Assembly (NCBI RefSeq): GCF_004804315.1
Contig: NZ_SRXX01000003.1
Location: 248,001 to 312,000 of the forward strand
Length of the DNA: 64,000 bases
Reading direction: 5' to 3'
From: Flagellimonas onchidii
GTDB taxonomy: Bacteria > Bacteroidota > Bacteroidia > Flavobacteriales > Flavobacteriaceae
Positions 44,733 to 53,625 of this stretch are shown here, in pieces (position 1 is the stretch's first letter; each line of letters begins with the position of its first letter). The notes below the pieces were generated by a model. That model was not told where the DNA came from and did no database searches. It saw only the letters and a program-made list of their open reading frames with translations. The position numbers were made by a program, and so were the translations under genes.

Positions 44733-45227
44733 TTAGAATTGATAGCGAATGCCTAAAGCAATATCAAAGTCAAAATCATTTTCAAAACCACCATACCCCA
44801 AAAGACCTATTTCTGGTCTAAAATCTAATGATAGTAGCAAAGGAATATCAAAATTATACTCTATTCCTATGTCTCCCGCAGCAAATACGAAAAGACCATC
44901 TTCATCTTCCAAATTCAATGCGGGCTCAAAATCAACATTTCCTAATCCACCACCAACACCATAATACCAGTTGAAGTTGCCATCTATAGGTTGCACCCAT
45001 TGGTAAACCCCTGAAAGTTTAAAAGCGTCAAAATCACGACTGTCCCTCCAGCCAAGGTTAAATTCAGCTCTGTTATAACGTCCAATTGATTTTTGATAAG
45101 AAATTTCGGCTCCAAAACCGTCACTATCACCCAACCGAAGTCCAAGAGCATGCTCCGAAATATCTTGGGCATTTATTCCAATTGTTGCGAACAAAAAAAC
45201 AACACTAAATAATGTGGTAATCTTCAT
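44733..45227 (-). CDS. Small outer-membrane beta-barrel protein (putative)
   Basis: 164 residues: signal peptide (1-20, ending INAQ), then alternating hydrophobic/polar strands (AEFNLGWRDSRDF, GVYQWVQPIDGNFNWYYGVGGGLG, IGIEYNFDIPLLLSLDFRPEIGLLGYG) and a final Phe (GIRYQF) typical of an outer-membrane barrel. Function unknown. It lies 101 nt upstream of the TlpA-like gene on the same strand. Confidence 0.8.
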   Translation of the reverse strand: MKITTLFSVVFLFATIGINAQDISEHALGLRLGDSDGFGAEISYQKSIGRYNRAEFNLGWRDSRDFDAFKLSGVYQWVQPIDGNFNWYYGVGGGLGNVDFEPALNLEDEDGLFVFAAGDIGIEYNFDIPLLLSLDFRPEIGLLGYGGFENDFDFDIALGIRYQF

Positions 45228-45289
45228 AAGTCTCTCGTTTAGTTAAAAATTAAAGATAGCTTTGCAAAGCTTCTTGACAATAAACTATT

Positions 45290-48223
45290 TTGACGACCAA
45301 AAATTGTTCCATTGTGGATAAATATCTTTTAAAAAATCTTTCAGAAGAACTTCAAGGTGAGTTATTGACCGACAATTTGAGCAAAGCACTTTATGCCACG
45401 GATGCATCAGTGTATCGAAAGGTTCCCACTGGGGTAGCATACCCTAAAACCATCGAGGATATTAAGGCTTTGGTTAGGTTTGCCAATGTTCAAGGCATTG
45501 GGTTGATTCCCAGAACTGCGGGAACCTCTTTGGCCGGGCAATGCGTAGGGAATGGAATTGTTGTCGATGTATCTAGACACTTTACGCAAATTTTGGAATT
45601 GGATAAAGAAAAAAAACAGATTAAGGTACAACCTGGAGTAGTTCGGGATGAGCTTAATCAATATTTGAAACCATTTGGTCTTTTCTTTGGCCCAAATACT
45701 TCAACATCCAACCGTTGTATGATTGGAGGTATGGTTGGGAACAATTCATCAGGAACCACATCGATTCAATATGGTGTTACCCGAGATAAGGTAGTAGCTA
45801 TGAACTGTATCCTTTCCGATGGAACCGAAGTGTTTTTCGGGGACTTGGAGACGGAAGCTTTTACAGCAAAGAAAAATGAAAGTTCTCTAGAAGGATCTAT
45901 CTATTTGGCTTTGGAAAAGGAGTTGAGGAATAAAGAGAACATTGAAAATATTAATGCCGAGTTTCCTAAACCCAGTATTCACCGGAGGAATACGGGGTAT
46001 GCTGTAGACGAACTCTTAAAGAATTCTGTTTTTGGAACGGAAGCCGGAGCACTTAACCTGAGTAAACTTCTTTCCGGTAGCGAGGGGACTCTAGCATTTA
46101 CGACAGAAATCACCTTGCAGCTTGACGACCTTCCACCACCATTATCCGCTATGGTGGCTACACATTATAAAACTTTGGAAGACTGTTTGAGCGACGTTGC
46201 ACCGGTTATGCAGCACAGCTTGCATACCTGTGAGATGATGGATAAGGTTATATTGGATTGCACAAAAAATAATAGAGCGCAATTGGCCAATCGATTTTTT
46301 GTGGATGGTGATCCGGCAGGAATCTTAATGTTGGAAGTAAAGGCCCATTCTGAAAAAGAATTGGACAAACAATTGACCGAATTGCTAAAAACCATCGAGA
46401 AGTCGGGCCTTAGCTATGCGAATCCCGTTTTGAAAGGGGATGATATCAACAAGGCCATTGAACTTAGAAAAGCAGGTTTGGGCCTGTTGGGCAATATGGT
46501 TGGGGACCGAAAAGCAGTGGCTTGTATTGAAGATACCGCCGTAGCCTTGGAAGATTTGAAGGATTTTATCATGGAATTCTCCCAAATTATGGAAGGATAT
46601 GATCAAGAAGCGGTCTACTATGCCCATGCTGGGGCCGGAGAGTTGCATTTGAGACCTATCCTGAATTTAAAAAAATCGGAAGATGTAACACTGTTTCGGG
46701 CCATTACAACCGATGTCGCCAAGCTTACCAAAAAATACAAGGGAAGCTTTAGCGGAGAGCATGGAGATGGAATTGTACGGGCAGAGTTTATTCCGTTGAT
46801 GATTGGGGATTCCAATTATGAGTTGCTCAGGCGGGTAAAAGCAGCCTTTGACCCCAATAATATTTTTAACCCAGGGAAGATTGTTGATGCTTTTCCTATG
46901 GATGAATCCTTGCGCTATGTAGTTGATAGGGAGGAACCTGAGGTTCAAACTTTGATGGATTTTTCGGATAGTGAAGGCATTCTCAAAGCTGCGGAGAAAT
47001 GCAATGGTAGTGGAGACTGTAGAAAAAACCATACCATGTCGGGCGGAATGTGTCCTAGTTACCATGCCACCAAAAATGAAAAAGATACTACTAGGGGTAG
47101 GGCCAATGCCCTTAGGGAATTTTTGACCAACTCCGAAAAGCAAAACCACTTTGACCAAAAGGAACTAAAAGAGGTCTTCGACCTATGTCTAAGCTGTAAG
47201 GCCTGTGCAAGTGAATGTCCTAGCAATGTTGATATTGCAGCTCTTAAGGCAGAGTTTTTATACCAATATCAAGAGTCGAATGGGTATTCACTAAGAAGTA
47301 AATTGTTTGCTTACAATACGCAAGTGAACAAGCTGGGGAGCAAACTTTCCGGAATTACCAATATGGTTTTCAAATCCAAAGCACTTAGTGGGGTTGTCAA
47401 AAGTTTGGTCAACGTTGCCCCTGAAAGAAACCTACCTTTGGTACATAACTTCAGTTTTGACAACTATTTAAAAAAGTTAAAACCTAAAACAACTGGCGGA
47501 AGAAAAGTTGTTCTTTACATAGATGAGTTTACCAATTATCTAGATGTTGAGGTAGGAAAAGATGCAGTTGAATTACTTTGTAAATTGGGTTATGATGTAC
47601 AATTGTTTTACGCCGAAAGTGGGCGTACTTACTTATCCAAAGGATTTTTAAAACAAGCGAAGAAACTTGTTGAAATAAACATTTCCAAAGCGAAGGACAT
47701 TTTAGAAGAAGGAACACCGATAGTAGGACTTGAACCTTCGGCAATTTTATCGTTTCGGGATGAGTACAAAAGGCTTTCGGAGGACAGCGCAAAGATAAAT
47801 GCGTTGGCTTCTTCTTCTTTTTTGATTGAGGAGTTTTTAGCTTCGGAAGTTGAAAAAGGTCATATTAATTCAGAAAGTTTTACAGACGAGGAAAGACAAG
47901 TGAAAATTCATAATCATTGCCATCAAAAAGCTTTGTCCAATCAAAAGGTGACATTTGATATTTTAAACCTTCCCAAAAACTACAAAGTAACCATTATACC
48001 ATCTGGTTGCTGTGGAATGGCAGGCTCTTTTGGTTATGAAAAAGAACATTATGAAACCAGTATGAAGGTCGGTGGGTTAAAATTGTTCCCAGCGGTAGAA
48101 AAGAGTCCAAAAGACACCATTATTTCTGCAAATGGGACCAGTTGTAGGCATCAAATAAAAGATGGGACGAAAAGGGATGCACACCATCCGGTTTCAATTT
48201 TGAGACAAGCCTTGATCACCTAG
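45290..48223 (+). CDS. FAD-binding and Fe-S oxidoreductase (D-lactate dehydrogenase-like fusion)
   Basis: 977 residues: FAD_binding_4 domain (~40-270, PRTAGTSLAGQCVGNG), FAD-oxidase C domain (~280-545), then two Fe-S motifs (CNGSGDCRK...GGMCPS and CLSCKACASECPS) and a C-terminal cysteine-rich module (HNHCHQKAL, PSGCCGMAG). This plan fits membrane-associated D-lactate/glycolate-type dehydrogenases that pass electrons to quinone. The start is non-ATG: TTG at 45290, with an in-frame stop 9 nt upstream; GTG at 45314 would give MDKYLLKNL and is also plausible. It overlaps the convergent phosphoesterase by 30 bp. Confidence 0.92.
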   Translation: MTTKNCSIVDKYLLKNLSEELQGELLTDNLSKALYATDASVYRKVPTGVAYPKTIEDIKALVRFANVQGIGLIPRTAGTSLAGQCVGNGIVVDVSRHFTQILELDKEKKQIKVQPGVVRDELNQYLKPFGLFFGPNTSTSNRCMIGGMVGNNSSGTTSIQYGVTRDKVVAMNCILSDGTEVFFGDLETEAFTAKKNESSLEGSIYLALEKELRNKENIENINAEFPKPSIHRRNTGYAVDELLKNSVFGTEAGALNLSKLLSGSEGTLAFTTEITLQLDDLPPPLSAMVATHYKTLEDCLSDVAPVMQHSLHTCEMMDKVILDCTKNNRAQLANRFFVDGDPAGILMLEVKAHSEKELDKQLTELLKTIEKSGLSYANPVLKGDDINKAIELRKAGLGLLGNMVGDRKAVACIEDTAVALEDLKDFIMEFSQIMEGYDQEAVYYAHAGAGELHLRPILNLKKSEDVTLFRAITTDVAKLTKKYKGSFSGEHGDGIVRAEFIPLMIGDSNYELLRRVKAAFDPNNIFNPGKIVDAFPMDESLRYVVDREEPEVQTLMDFSDSEGILKAAEKCNGSGDCRKNHTMSGGMCPSYHATKNEKDTTRGRANALREFLTNSEKQNHFDQKELKEVFDLCLSCKACASECPSNVDIAALKAEFLYQYQESNGYSLRSKLFAYNTQVNKLGSKLSGITNMVFKSKALSGVVKSLVNVAPERNLPLVHNFSFDNYLKKLKPKTTGGRKVVLYIDEFTNYLDVEVGKDAVELLCKLGYDVQLFYAESGRTYLSKGFLKQAKKLVEINISKAKDILEEGTPIVGLEPSAILSFRDEYKRLSEDSAKINALASSSFLIEEFLASEVEKGHINSESFTDEERQVKIHNHCHQKALSNQKVTFDILNLPKNYKVTIIPSGCCGMAGSFGYEKEHYETSMKVGGLKLFPAVEKSPKDTIISANGTSCRHQIKDGTKRDAHHPVSILRQALIT

Positions 48224-49111
48224 ATTTTCCTCCTCAATTTCGAGCAACTTTTCTTTTAGTTCAATAATGTTTTCAGTCTCAGGCTCTAGTTCAATATCTG
48301 TTATTGAGGCGATTAGGTCGTTCATATCCATTTCTTTTAAATCCTCATCCACAAAGAATGGAGATAAGCGGTCATGATTATAATGATAGATTTTCCAACG
48401 TTTAAAAGAATATTCCAGGGCGGTCAAATTTTCCACCCAATCCCCTGAGTTTAAATAAATACAGCTACCATTTTTATTTTCGTAGCGCTCTTTTTTAGGT
48501 TGATGGATGTGTCCGCAGATTACATAATCATATCCATTTTCAATTGCAAGGTCACCGGCGGTTCTTTCAAAGTTATTGATGTACTTAACGGCACTTTTCA
48601 CACTATTTTTTATTCGTTTTGAAAGTGAGTAGCGTTCCCGGCCCATCTTGGCCAAGCACCAGTTGAGAAAACTATTGATGAGGATTAGAAGGTCGTAGCC
48701 GTATCCTCCCAATTTGGCCAACCATTTGGCATTTTGAATTGAAACATCAAAAACATCTCCATGGAAAATCCAAGCTTTTTTTCCATCAAGCTTTAGAACA
48801 AGCTTATCTACAATTTTCAAATTTCCCATTGAGGTTTCACTGAACTTACGAAGCATTTCATCGTGATTTCCAGTGATATAGAAAACTTCAACTCCTTTAG
48901 ATGCCATCCCGATAATCTTCTTTAGTACCTTAAGGTGGGCTGGCGGAAAATATCTTTTACTGAACTGCCAAATATCAATAATATCTCCGTTCAAAATGAG
49001 TTTTTTGGGTTGAATACTGTTGAGATAGGCTATAAGCTCATCGGCATGACAACCATATGTTCCGAGGTGTACATCGGAAATTACGGCCAAGTCAATCTTC
49101 CTTTTTTTCAA
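48194..49111 (-). CDS. UDP-2,3-diacylglucosamine diphosphatase-like metallophosphoesterase
   Basis: 305 residues from TTG 49109-49111, giving the family-typical KKRKIDLAVISDVHLG; an alternative TTG at 49132 adds seven residues, and no ATG is available. Calcineurin-like metal motifs are complete: SDVHLG, NGDIIDIWQ, TGNHDE, FHGDVFD, CGHIHQPK. In this group such proteins serve in lipid A synthesis (LpxH step) or other phosphate-ester cleavage. The C-terminal ~40 residues are acidic. The end overlaps the convergent FAD/Fe-S gene by 30 bp. Confidence 0.88.
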   Translation of the reverse strand: MKKRKIDLAVISDVHLGTYGCHADELIAYLNSIQPKKLILNGDIIDIWQFSKRYFPPAHLKVLKKIIGMASKGVEVFYITGNHDEMLRKFSETSMGNLKIVDKLVLKLDGKKAWIFHGDVFDVSIQNAKWLAKLGGYGYDLLILINSFLNWCLAKMGRERYSLSKRIKNSVKSAVKYINNFERTAGDLAIENGYDYVICGHIHQPKKERYENKNGSCIYLNSGDWVENLTALEYSFKRWKIYHYNHDRLSPFFVDEDLKEMDMNDLIASITDIELEPETENIIELKEKLLEIEEENLGDQGLSQN

Positions 49112-49252
49112 TGTGTTAAGGTTTAAAAACAAATTAAAGAGGTAAGAATTAACTTTCGAAAAAATTTAGGTAATCAATTCTTCAGTATTCCGTTAAAAAA
49201 ATGTCAATCGGTATAATTTTATGTTACATTAACATTAACTGAGGTGCATCCT

Positions 49253-49282
49253 TTTGAAAACCACTTATAACATCTACCTTTG
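49253..49282 (+). promoter_or_regulatory. Candidate promoter of the aroC operon
   Basis: TTTG at 49253-49256 and TACCTTTG at 49275-49282, 18 nt apart, match the -33/-7 consensus and lie 22 nt before the aroC start. It would drive the run aroC - symporter - gshB-like cassette. Confidence 0.6.
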
Positions 49283-49304
49283 AGGTTTATTCAACTTTTA
49301 TCGC

Positions 49305-50369
49305 ATGGCAGGCAATACTTTTGGGCAACTTTTTAGACTAACAACTTTTGGAGAATCCCATGGTAGGGCATTAGGTGGCGTTATTGATGGTTGTCCTGCT
49401 GGTATTGAAGTTGACTTGGAGCAGGTGCAAAAAGAACTTGACCGCAGAAAACCTGGACAATCTGCTATTGTAACCCAGCGAAAGGAACCTGACAGCGTAG
49501 AATTTTATTCGGGAATGTTCGAAGGAAAGACAACAGGCACCCCAATAGGTTTTGCTATTCATAACACAAATCAAAAGTCCAAAGATTATTCGCATATAAA
49601 AGATTCTTATAGGCCCTCACATGCCGATTATGTCTATGACAAAAAGTATGGCTTTAGGGACTATCGGGGAGGCGGGAGAAGTTCAGCCCGCGAAACTGCG
49701 AGCCGTGTAGTGGCTGGGGCCATTGCAAAGCAGTTTTTAGGTAAAGTTAAAATCAATGCCTATGTTTCACAAGTAGGCGATATGAAACTGGATAAAAAGT
49801 ACCAAGACCTTGATTTTTCAAAAATTGAATCCAATGCTGTTCGCTGCCCAGATGAGGTAACAGCTGAAAAAATGGAAGGGTATATTAAATCCATCAAAAA
49901 AGAAGGAGATACCATAGGAGGTGTTATTACTTGCGTGATTCAAAATGTACCCATTGGTTTAGGAGAACCTGTCTTTGATAAATTGCACGCGGAGCTGGGA
50001 AAGGCTATGCTTTCTATCAATGCTGTCAAGGGTTTCGAGTATGGAAGTGGTTTCGAAGGTGTCAAAATGAAAGGTAGTGAGCACAACGATGCTTACAACG
50101 AAGATGGCTCAACTACAACAAACCGAAGTGGCGGTATACAAGGGGGAATAAGCAATGGAATGGATGTTTACTTCAATGTGGCCTTCAAACCTGTTGCCAC
50201 TGTTTTGCAAGCCTATGAGACCATCAATAAGGAGGGAGAAAAAATAACTGCTCAAGGTAAAGGAAGACATGACCCCTGTGTGGTACCTAGGGCAGTACCG
50301 ATTGTAGAGGCAATGGCGGCTTTGGTTTTGGCAGATTACACCCTTTTGGCACGTTCCAATAAAATCTAA
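49305..50369 (+). CDS. aroC: Chorismate synthase
   Basis: 354 residues. It makes chorismate from EPSP with reduced FMN, the last shikimate step. Signature motifs are intact: [40 protein letters not shown] and [18 protein letters not shown]. The start ATG follows a good promoter. The next gene on the same strand begins 58 nt later. Confidence 0.98.
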   Translation: MAGNTFGQLFRLTTFGESHGRALGGVIDGCPAGIEVDLEQVQKELDRRKPGQSAIVTQRKEPDSVEFYSGMFEGKTTGTPIGFAIHNTNQKSKDYSHIKDSYRPSHADYVYDKKYGFRDYRGGGRSSARETASRVVAGAIAKQFLGKVKINAYVSQVGDMKLDKKYQDLDFSKIESNAVRCPDEVTAEKMEGYIKSIKKEGDTIGGVITCVIQNVPIGLGEPVFDKLHAELGKAMLSINAVKGFEYGSGFEGVKMKGSEHNDAYNEDGSTTTNRSGGIQGGISNGMDVYFNVAFKPVATVLQAYETINKEGEKITAQGKGRHDPCVVPRAVPIVEAMAALVLADYTLLARSNKI

Positions 50370-50427
50370 GAGACGGATTCGGGAAATTTCCAATCAAAAT
50401 AGTATCTTACTTTCCTAAAAAGTAGAT

Positions 50428-51753
50428 ATGCGTAAACTTGAACTGCACTGGCAGATTCTTATTGGGATGCTGTTGGGTATAGTGTTTGGATTCTTTATGA
50501 TCCAAGTGGATTGGGGAAAGGATTTTGTTACGGATTGGATTCAACCACTGGGAACCATTTTTGTAAAGCTTCTTAAACTTATTGCCATTCCTTTAATTAT
50601 TGCTTCACTGGTTAAGGGAATCTCCGACTTAAAAGACATCTCTAAATTTAGAAATATTGGAATTAGGACCATAGGAATCTACATACTTACTACGGTGGTT
50701 GCTATTACCATTGGTTTGGTTTTGGTAAACATACTGAAACCTGGAAACGGAATTTCTGAAGAAACGGTAGCTAAGTTGACAGAAACCTATGCCTCGTCGG
50801 AAGGGGTGACTTCAAAAATGAACGAAGCCATGAACCAAAAAGAGAGCGGTCCACTTCAGTTTTTGGTGGATATGGTGCCTGACAATGCCTTGGCTGCCAT
50901 GAGCAACAATGGATTGATGTTGCAGGTGATTTTCTTCACCATTTTTCTCGGTATCTCTATGCTGCTAATAGGTGAAGAAAGAGCTAAGCCCTTGAAAAAT
51001 TTCTTCGATTCACTGAATGATGTTGTATTGAAAATGGTAGATTTGATTATGCTGACAGCGCCGTATGCGGTATTTGCACTTCTTGCAAGTGTAGTGGTTT
51101 CTTCTAGTGACCCCGACCTTTTACTGGCCCTGCTAAAATATACTGGAGTTGTTGTGGGTGGACTTTTGCTAATGGTAGTTTTTTATACCGTTGTCGTTTC
51201 TTCTTTCACAAAAAAGAATCCTTTTTGGTTTTTAAAAGAAATTAGTCCGGCCCAGTTACTTGCTTTTTCAACTAGTTCCAGTGCTGCCACTCTTCCCGTT
51301 ACAATGGAAAGGGTAGAGGAGCATATCGGCGTTGATAAAGAGGTTTCCAGTTTTGTACTTCCCGTAGGAGCCACAATCAATATGGATGGAACAAGTTTGT
51401 ATCAAGGTGTCGCAGCAGTTTTCATTTCTCAGACCTTGGGGTTTGATTTGTCTTTTGCCGATCAATTGACTATTGTTTTAACAGCCCTATTGGCATCCAT
51501 TGGTTCGGCGGCTGTTCCAGGTGCGGGAATGGTAATGCTTGTGATTGTACTTGAGGCCATAGGTTTCCCTGCTGATAAATTGGCTATCGGATTGGCCTTG
51601 ATTTTTGCGGTCGACCGCCCTCTGGATATGTGCAGAACCGTTGTCAATGTAACTGGTGATGCAACGGTATCCATGATCGTTGCAAAATCTGTTGGGAAAC
51701 TGGGGAAGCCAAACGTAAAAGAATGGGATGATCATTTGGATGAGGTAAGGTAA
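50428..51753 (+). CDS. Dicarboxylate/amino acid:cation symporter (DAACS, glutamate-type)
   Basis: 441 residues, about eight membrane segments plus two hairpins. The family signature is present: SSSAATLPVTM (serine-rich hairpin), VLPVGATINMDGTSLYQGVAA and the AVPGAGMVML/DRPLDMCRTVVNVTGD region, whose Asp-x3-Arg-x4-Asn pattern binds the dicarboxylate or amino acid. It imports glutamate, aspartate or C4 acids with Na+/H+. It is followed by the gshB-like gene after 20 nt, so the import may feed that cassette. Confidence 0.95.
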   Translation: MRKLELHWQILIGMLLGIVFGFFMIQVDWGKDFVTDWIQPLGTIFVKLLKLIAIPLIIASLVKGISDLKDISKFRNIGIRTIGIYILTTVVAITIGLVLVNILKPGNGISEETVAKLTETYASSEGVTSKMNEAMNQKESGPLQFLVDMVPDNALAAMSNNGLMLQVIFFTIFLGISMLLIGEERAKPLKNFFDSLNDVVLKMVDLIMLTAPYAVFALLASVVVSSSDPDLLLALLKYTGVVVGGLLLMVVFYTVVVSSFTKKNPFWFLKEISPAQLLAFSTSSSAATLPVTMERVEEHIGVDKEVSSFVLPVGATINMDGTSLYQGVAAVFISQTLGFDLSFADQLTIVLTALLASIGSAAVPGAGMVMLVIVLEAIGFPADKLAIGLALIFAVDRPLDMCRTVVNVTGDATVSMIVAKSVGKLGKPNVKEWDDHLDEVR

Positions 51754-51773
51754 TTGTCTTAAAATATTGCGCT

Positions 51774-52805
51774 ATGAACATTTGTTTTTTAATGTACCCT
51801 TGGGAAGAAATTCAACCAGAAAACGATACCAGTTTAGCATTGATTCATGAATGTGTAAAACGAAAGCATGGGGTTGCACTCTGTACACCGGCAAATTTGA
51901 CCATACGAAATAGCGTTACCAGTGCATTCTGCACGGTTATTAATCGTATGGAAAAAGTGTCAAGTAGCTTAAAGACATTTTATAAACAAGCTTCTTTGCG
52001 TGAAGAAATGCTGCCGTTAGCGGGGTTTGATGTGATTTTTATGCGAGCCAATCCGCCATTGGATCCAATTATGCTCAATTTTTTAGATTCTGTAAAAGAT
52101 GATGTGTTTATCGTAAACTCGATTCAAGGACTCCGGGAGGCCAATAATAAACTGTACACAGCTGCTTTTGGAGACAGTCACAGCAACATAATCCCTGTGA
52201 CCCATGTTTCTAAAAATAAGAGGTACTTGGTACAACAGATTAAAGAATCTCCTGCAGAAAAAATGATATTGAAGCCGTTGAACGGTTTTGGTGGTTCTGG
52301 GGTTATTCTTATTGAAAAATCCGCAATGTCCAATATTAAGTCGTTATTGGACTTTTATGTGACCAATGCAGATGGCTCTTCTAACTATGTGATTTTACAA
52401 GAATATATTGAAGGTGCAGACCAAGGTGATATCCGGATTTTATTGTTAAACGGTGAGCCAATTGGGGCAATGCGCAGAATTCCTGGTTCCGATGATCATC
52501 GCTCCAATGTCTCTGCGGGAGGGTCCGTGGCCAAACATAGTTTGACCAAGGAAGAAAAAGCCCTGTGCAAACAAATTGGTCCAAAACTGGTCAAAGATGG
52601 ACTGTATTTTGTTGGCATCGATGTGATAGGTGGGAAGTTGGTGGAAGTAAATGTGATGTCTCCTGGCGGTATAACCTACATAAACAAGGTATACAAAACA
52701 AAAGCGCAATGCAAGGTCATCGACTTTATTGAAAGTAAGGTGATGGATAAATTAAAGGCTTTTGACCGAAGATCCAGATTACGAAGTGAGGTAGCGAATG
52801 CGTAA
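51774..52805 (+). CDS. GshB-like ATP-grasp glutathione synthetase family ligase
   Basis: 343 residues matching the glutathione synthetase (GshB) plan: N-terminal ICFLMYPWEEIQPENDTSLAL, then VIFMRANPPLD, NSIQGLREANNKLY, the ATP-grasp loop LKPLNGFGGSGV, RIPGSDDHRSNVSAGG and the metal/ATP residues in VGIDVIGGKLVEVNVMSPGG. GshB adds glycine to gamma-glutamylcysteine. No gshA is present in the window, and the cassette partners are unusual, so another dipeptide or protein tail may be the real substrate. It overlaps the next gene by 8 nt. Confidence 0.88.
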   Translation: MNICFLMYPWEEIQPENDTSLALIHECVKRKHGVALCTPANLTIRNSVTSAFCTVINRMEKVSSSLKTFYKQASLREEMLPLAGFDVIFMRANPPLDPIMLNFLDSVKDDVFIVNSIQGLREANNKLYTAAFGDSHSNIIPVTHVSKNKRYLVQQIKESPAEKMILKPLNGFGGSGVILIEKSAMSNIKSLLDFYVTNADGSSNYVILQEYIEGADQGDIRILLLNGEPIGAMRRIPGSDDHRSNVSAGGSVAKHSLTKEEKALCKQIGPKLVKDGLYFVGIDVIGGKLVEVNVMSPGGITYINKVYKTKAQCKVIDFIESKVMDKLKAFDRRSRLRSEVANA

Positions 52806-53625
52806 ATGCAGTATCGAAGAAATAATTGGGCTAATTAACCAGGAAAAATGCTTCGAAGCGGTTTCCGAGGATTATTCTTTCACCTTAAAAATTGAAGAAT
52901 ATGTTCCTTTCGTTTGTGGAGCCGTGCATGATGGGCATCAATTCCGCAAGTCTCTTTGGGATAATTGTTTGCATACGGAATATGAAAGATGGTACGAGGA
53001 AGACCCCAGTACTAAACAAATGATTCAAAGTTTCCCGATTGTTATTGCAGGTTCCGATAGCCGATTTGAGTACGATTTAAACCGCCCCCCGGAAACGGCA
53101 ATTTTCGATACGGCTTGGGGCAAGCAGCTCTGGAAGAATACCTTGCCAGAGAACGAAATACAGCTTAGCCTTAAAAAACACGAAAATTTTTACAAAGTTA
53201 CCCATGCGTTGATTGCAAAGTTGACTTCAAAACTTCAAAATGTACTGGTGTTCGATATGCACAGTTATAATTGGAAACGATGGGATAGAGAAGTGCCCGT
53301 ATGGAATTTGGGAACTATAAACGTTGATAATACAAGGTTTGGGAGTTTGATAGAATCTTGGAGAATTAAGCTGGAGAGCATCAAGTTGCCAAACGGTATA
53401 GAAACCACGTCTAAAATTAATGACACCTTTCAAGGAAACGGCTACTTTTTGAAATATATCACCAATAACTTTAAAAACACTTTGGTTTTAGCGACAGAGA
53501 TTTCCAAGATATATTGCGACGAGTTGACTGGGGTTGTATTTCCTGAAGTGGTTAGGGCTGTTGAAGAACAATTAAAGGTTTTGATTCCGGAAATGGTGGA
53601 TGAATTTGAAAGGGCAGATTTATGA
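52798..53625 (+). CDS. N-formylglutamate amidohydrolase family protein
   Basis: 275 residues of the N-formylglutamate amidohydrolase (HutG-like) family. Recognisable features: VPFVCGAVHDGHQFR near residue 40 (His/Asp metal-site candidates), SDSRFEYDLNRPPE, DMHSYNWKRWD (in VFDMHSYN, a metal-ligand block) and NDTFQGNGYFLKYI. Family members cut N-acyl-glutamate or related amides; the family includes peptidoglycan-like and peptide amidases. It overlaps both neighbours (8 nt upstream, 4 nt downstream), indicating tight co-translation. Confidence 0.88.
   Translation: MRKCSIEEIIGLINQEKCFEAVSEDYSFTLKIEEYVPFVCGAVHDGHQFRKSLWDNCLHTEYERWYEEDPSTKQMIQSFPIVIAGSDSRFEYDLNRPPETAIFDTAWGKQLWKNTLPENEIQLSLKKHENFYKVTHALIAKLTSKLQNVLVFDMHSYNWKRWDREVPVWNLGTINVDNTRFGSLIESWRIKLESIKLPNGIETTSKINDTFQGNGYFLKYITNNFKNTLVLATEISKIYCDELTGVVFPEVVRAVEEQLKVLIPEMVDEFERADL

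Noticed and set aside
51774..52805. Plain GshB glutathione synthetase as a full explanation of the cassette
   Set aside because: The family match is good, but the absence of gshA in the window and coupling to an amidohydrolase and QEGLA peptidase leave the substrate open, so no gene symbol was given.
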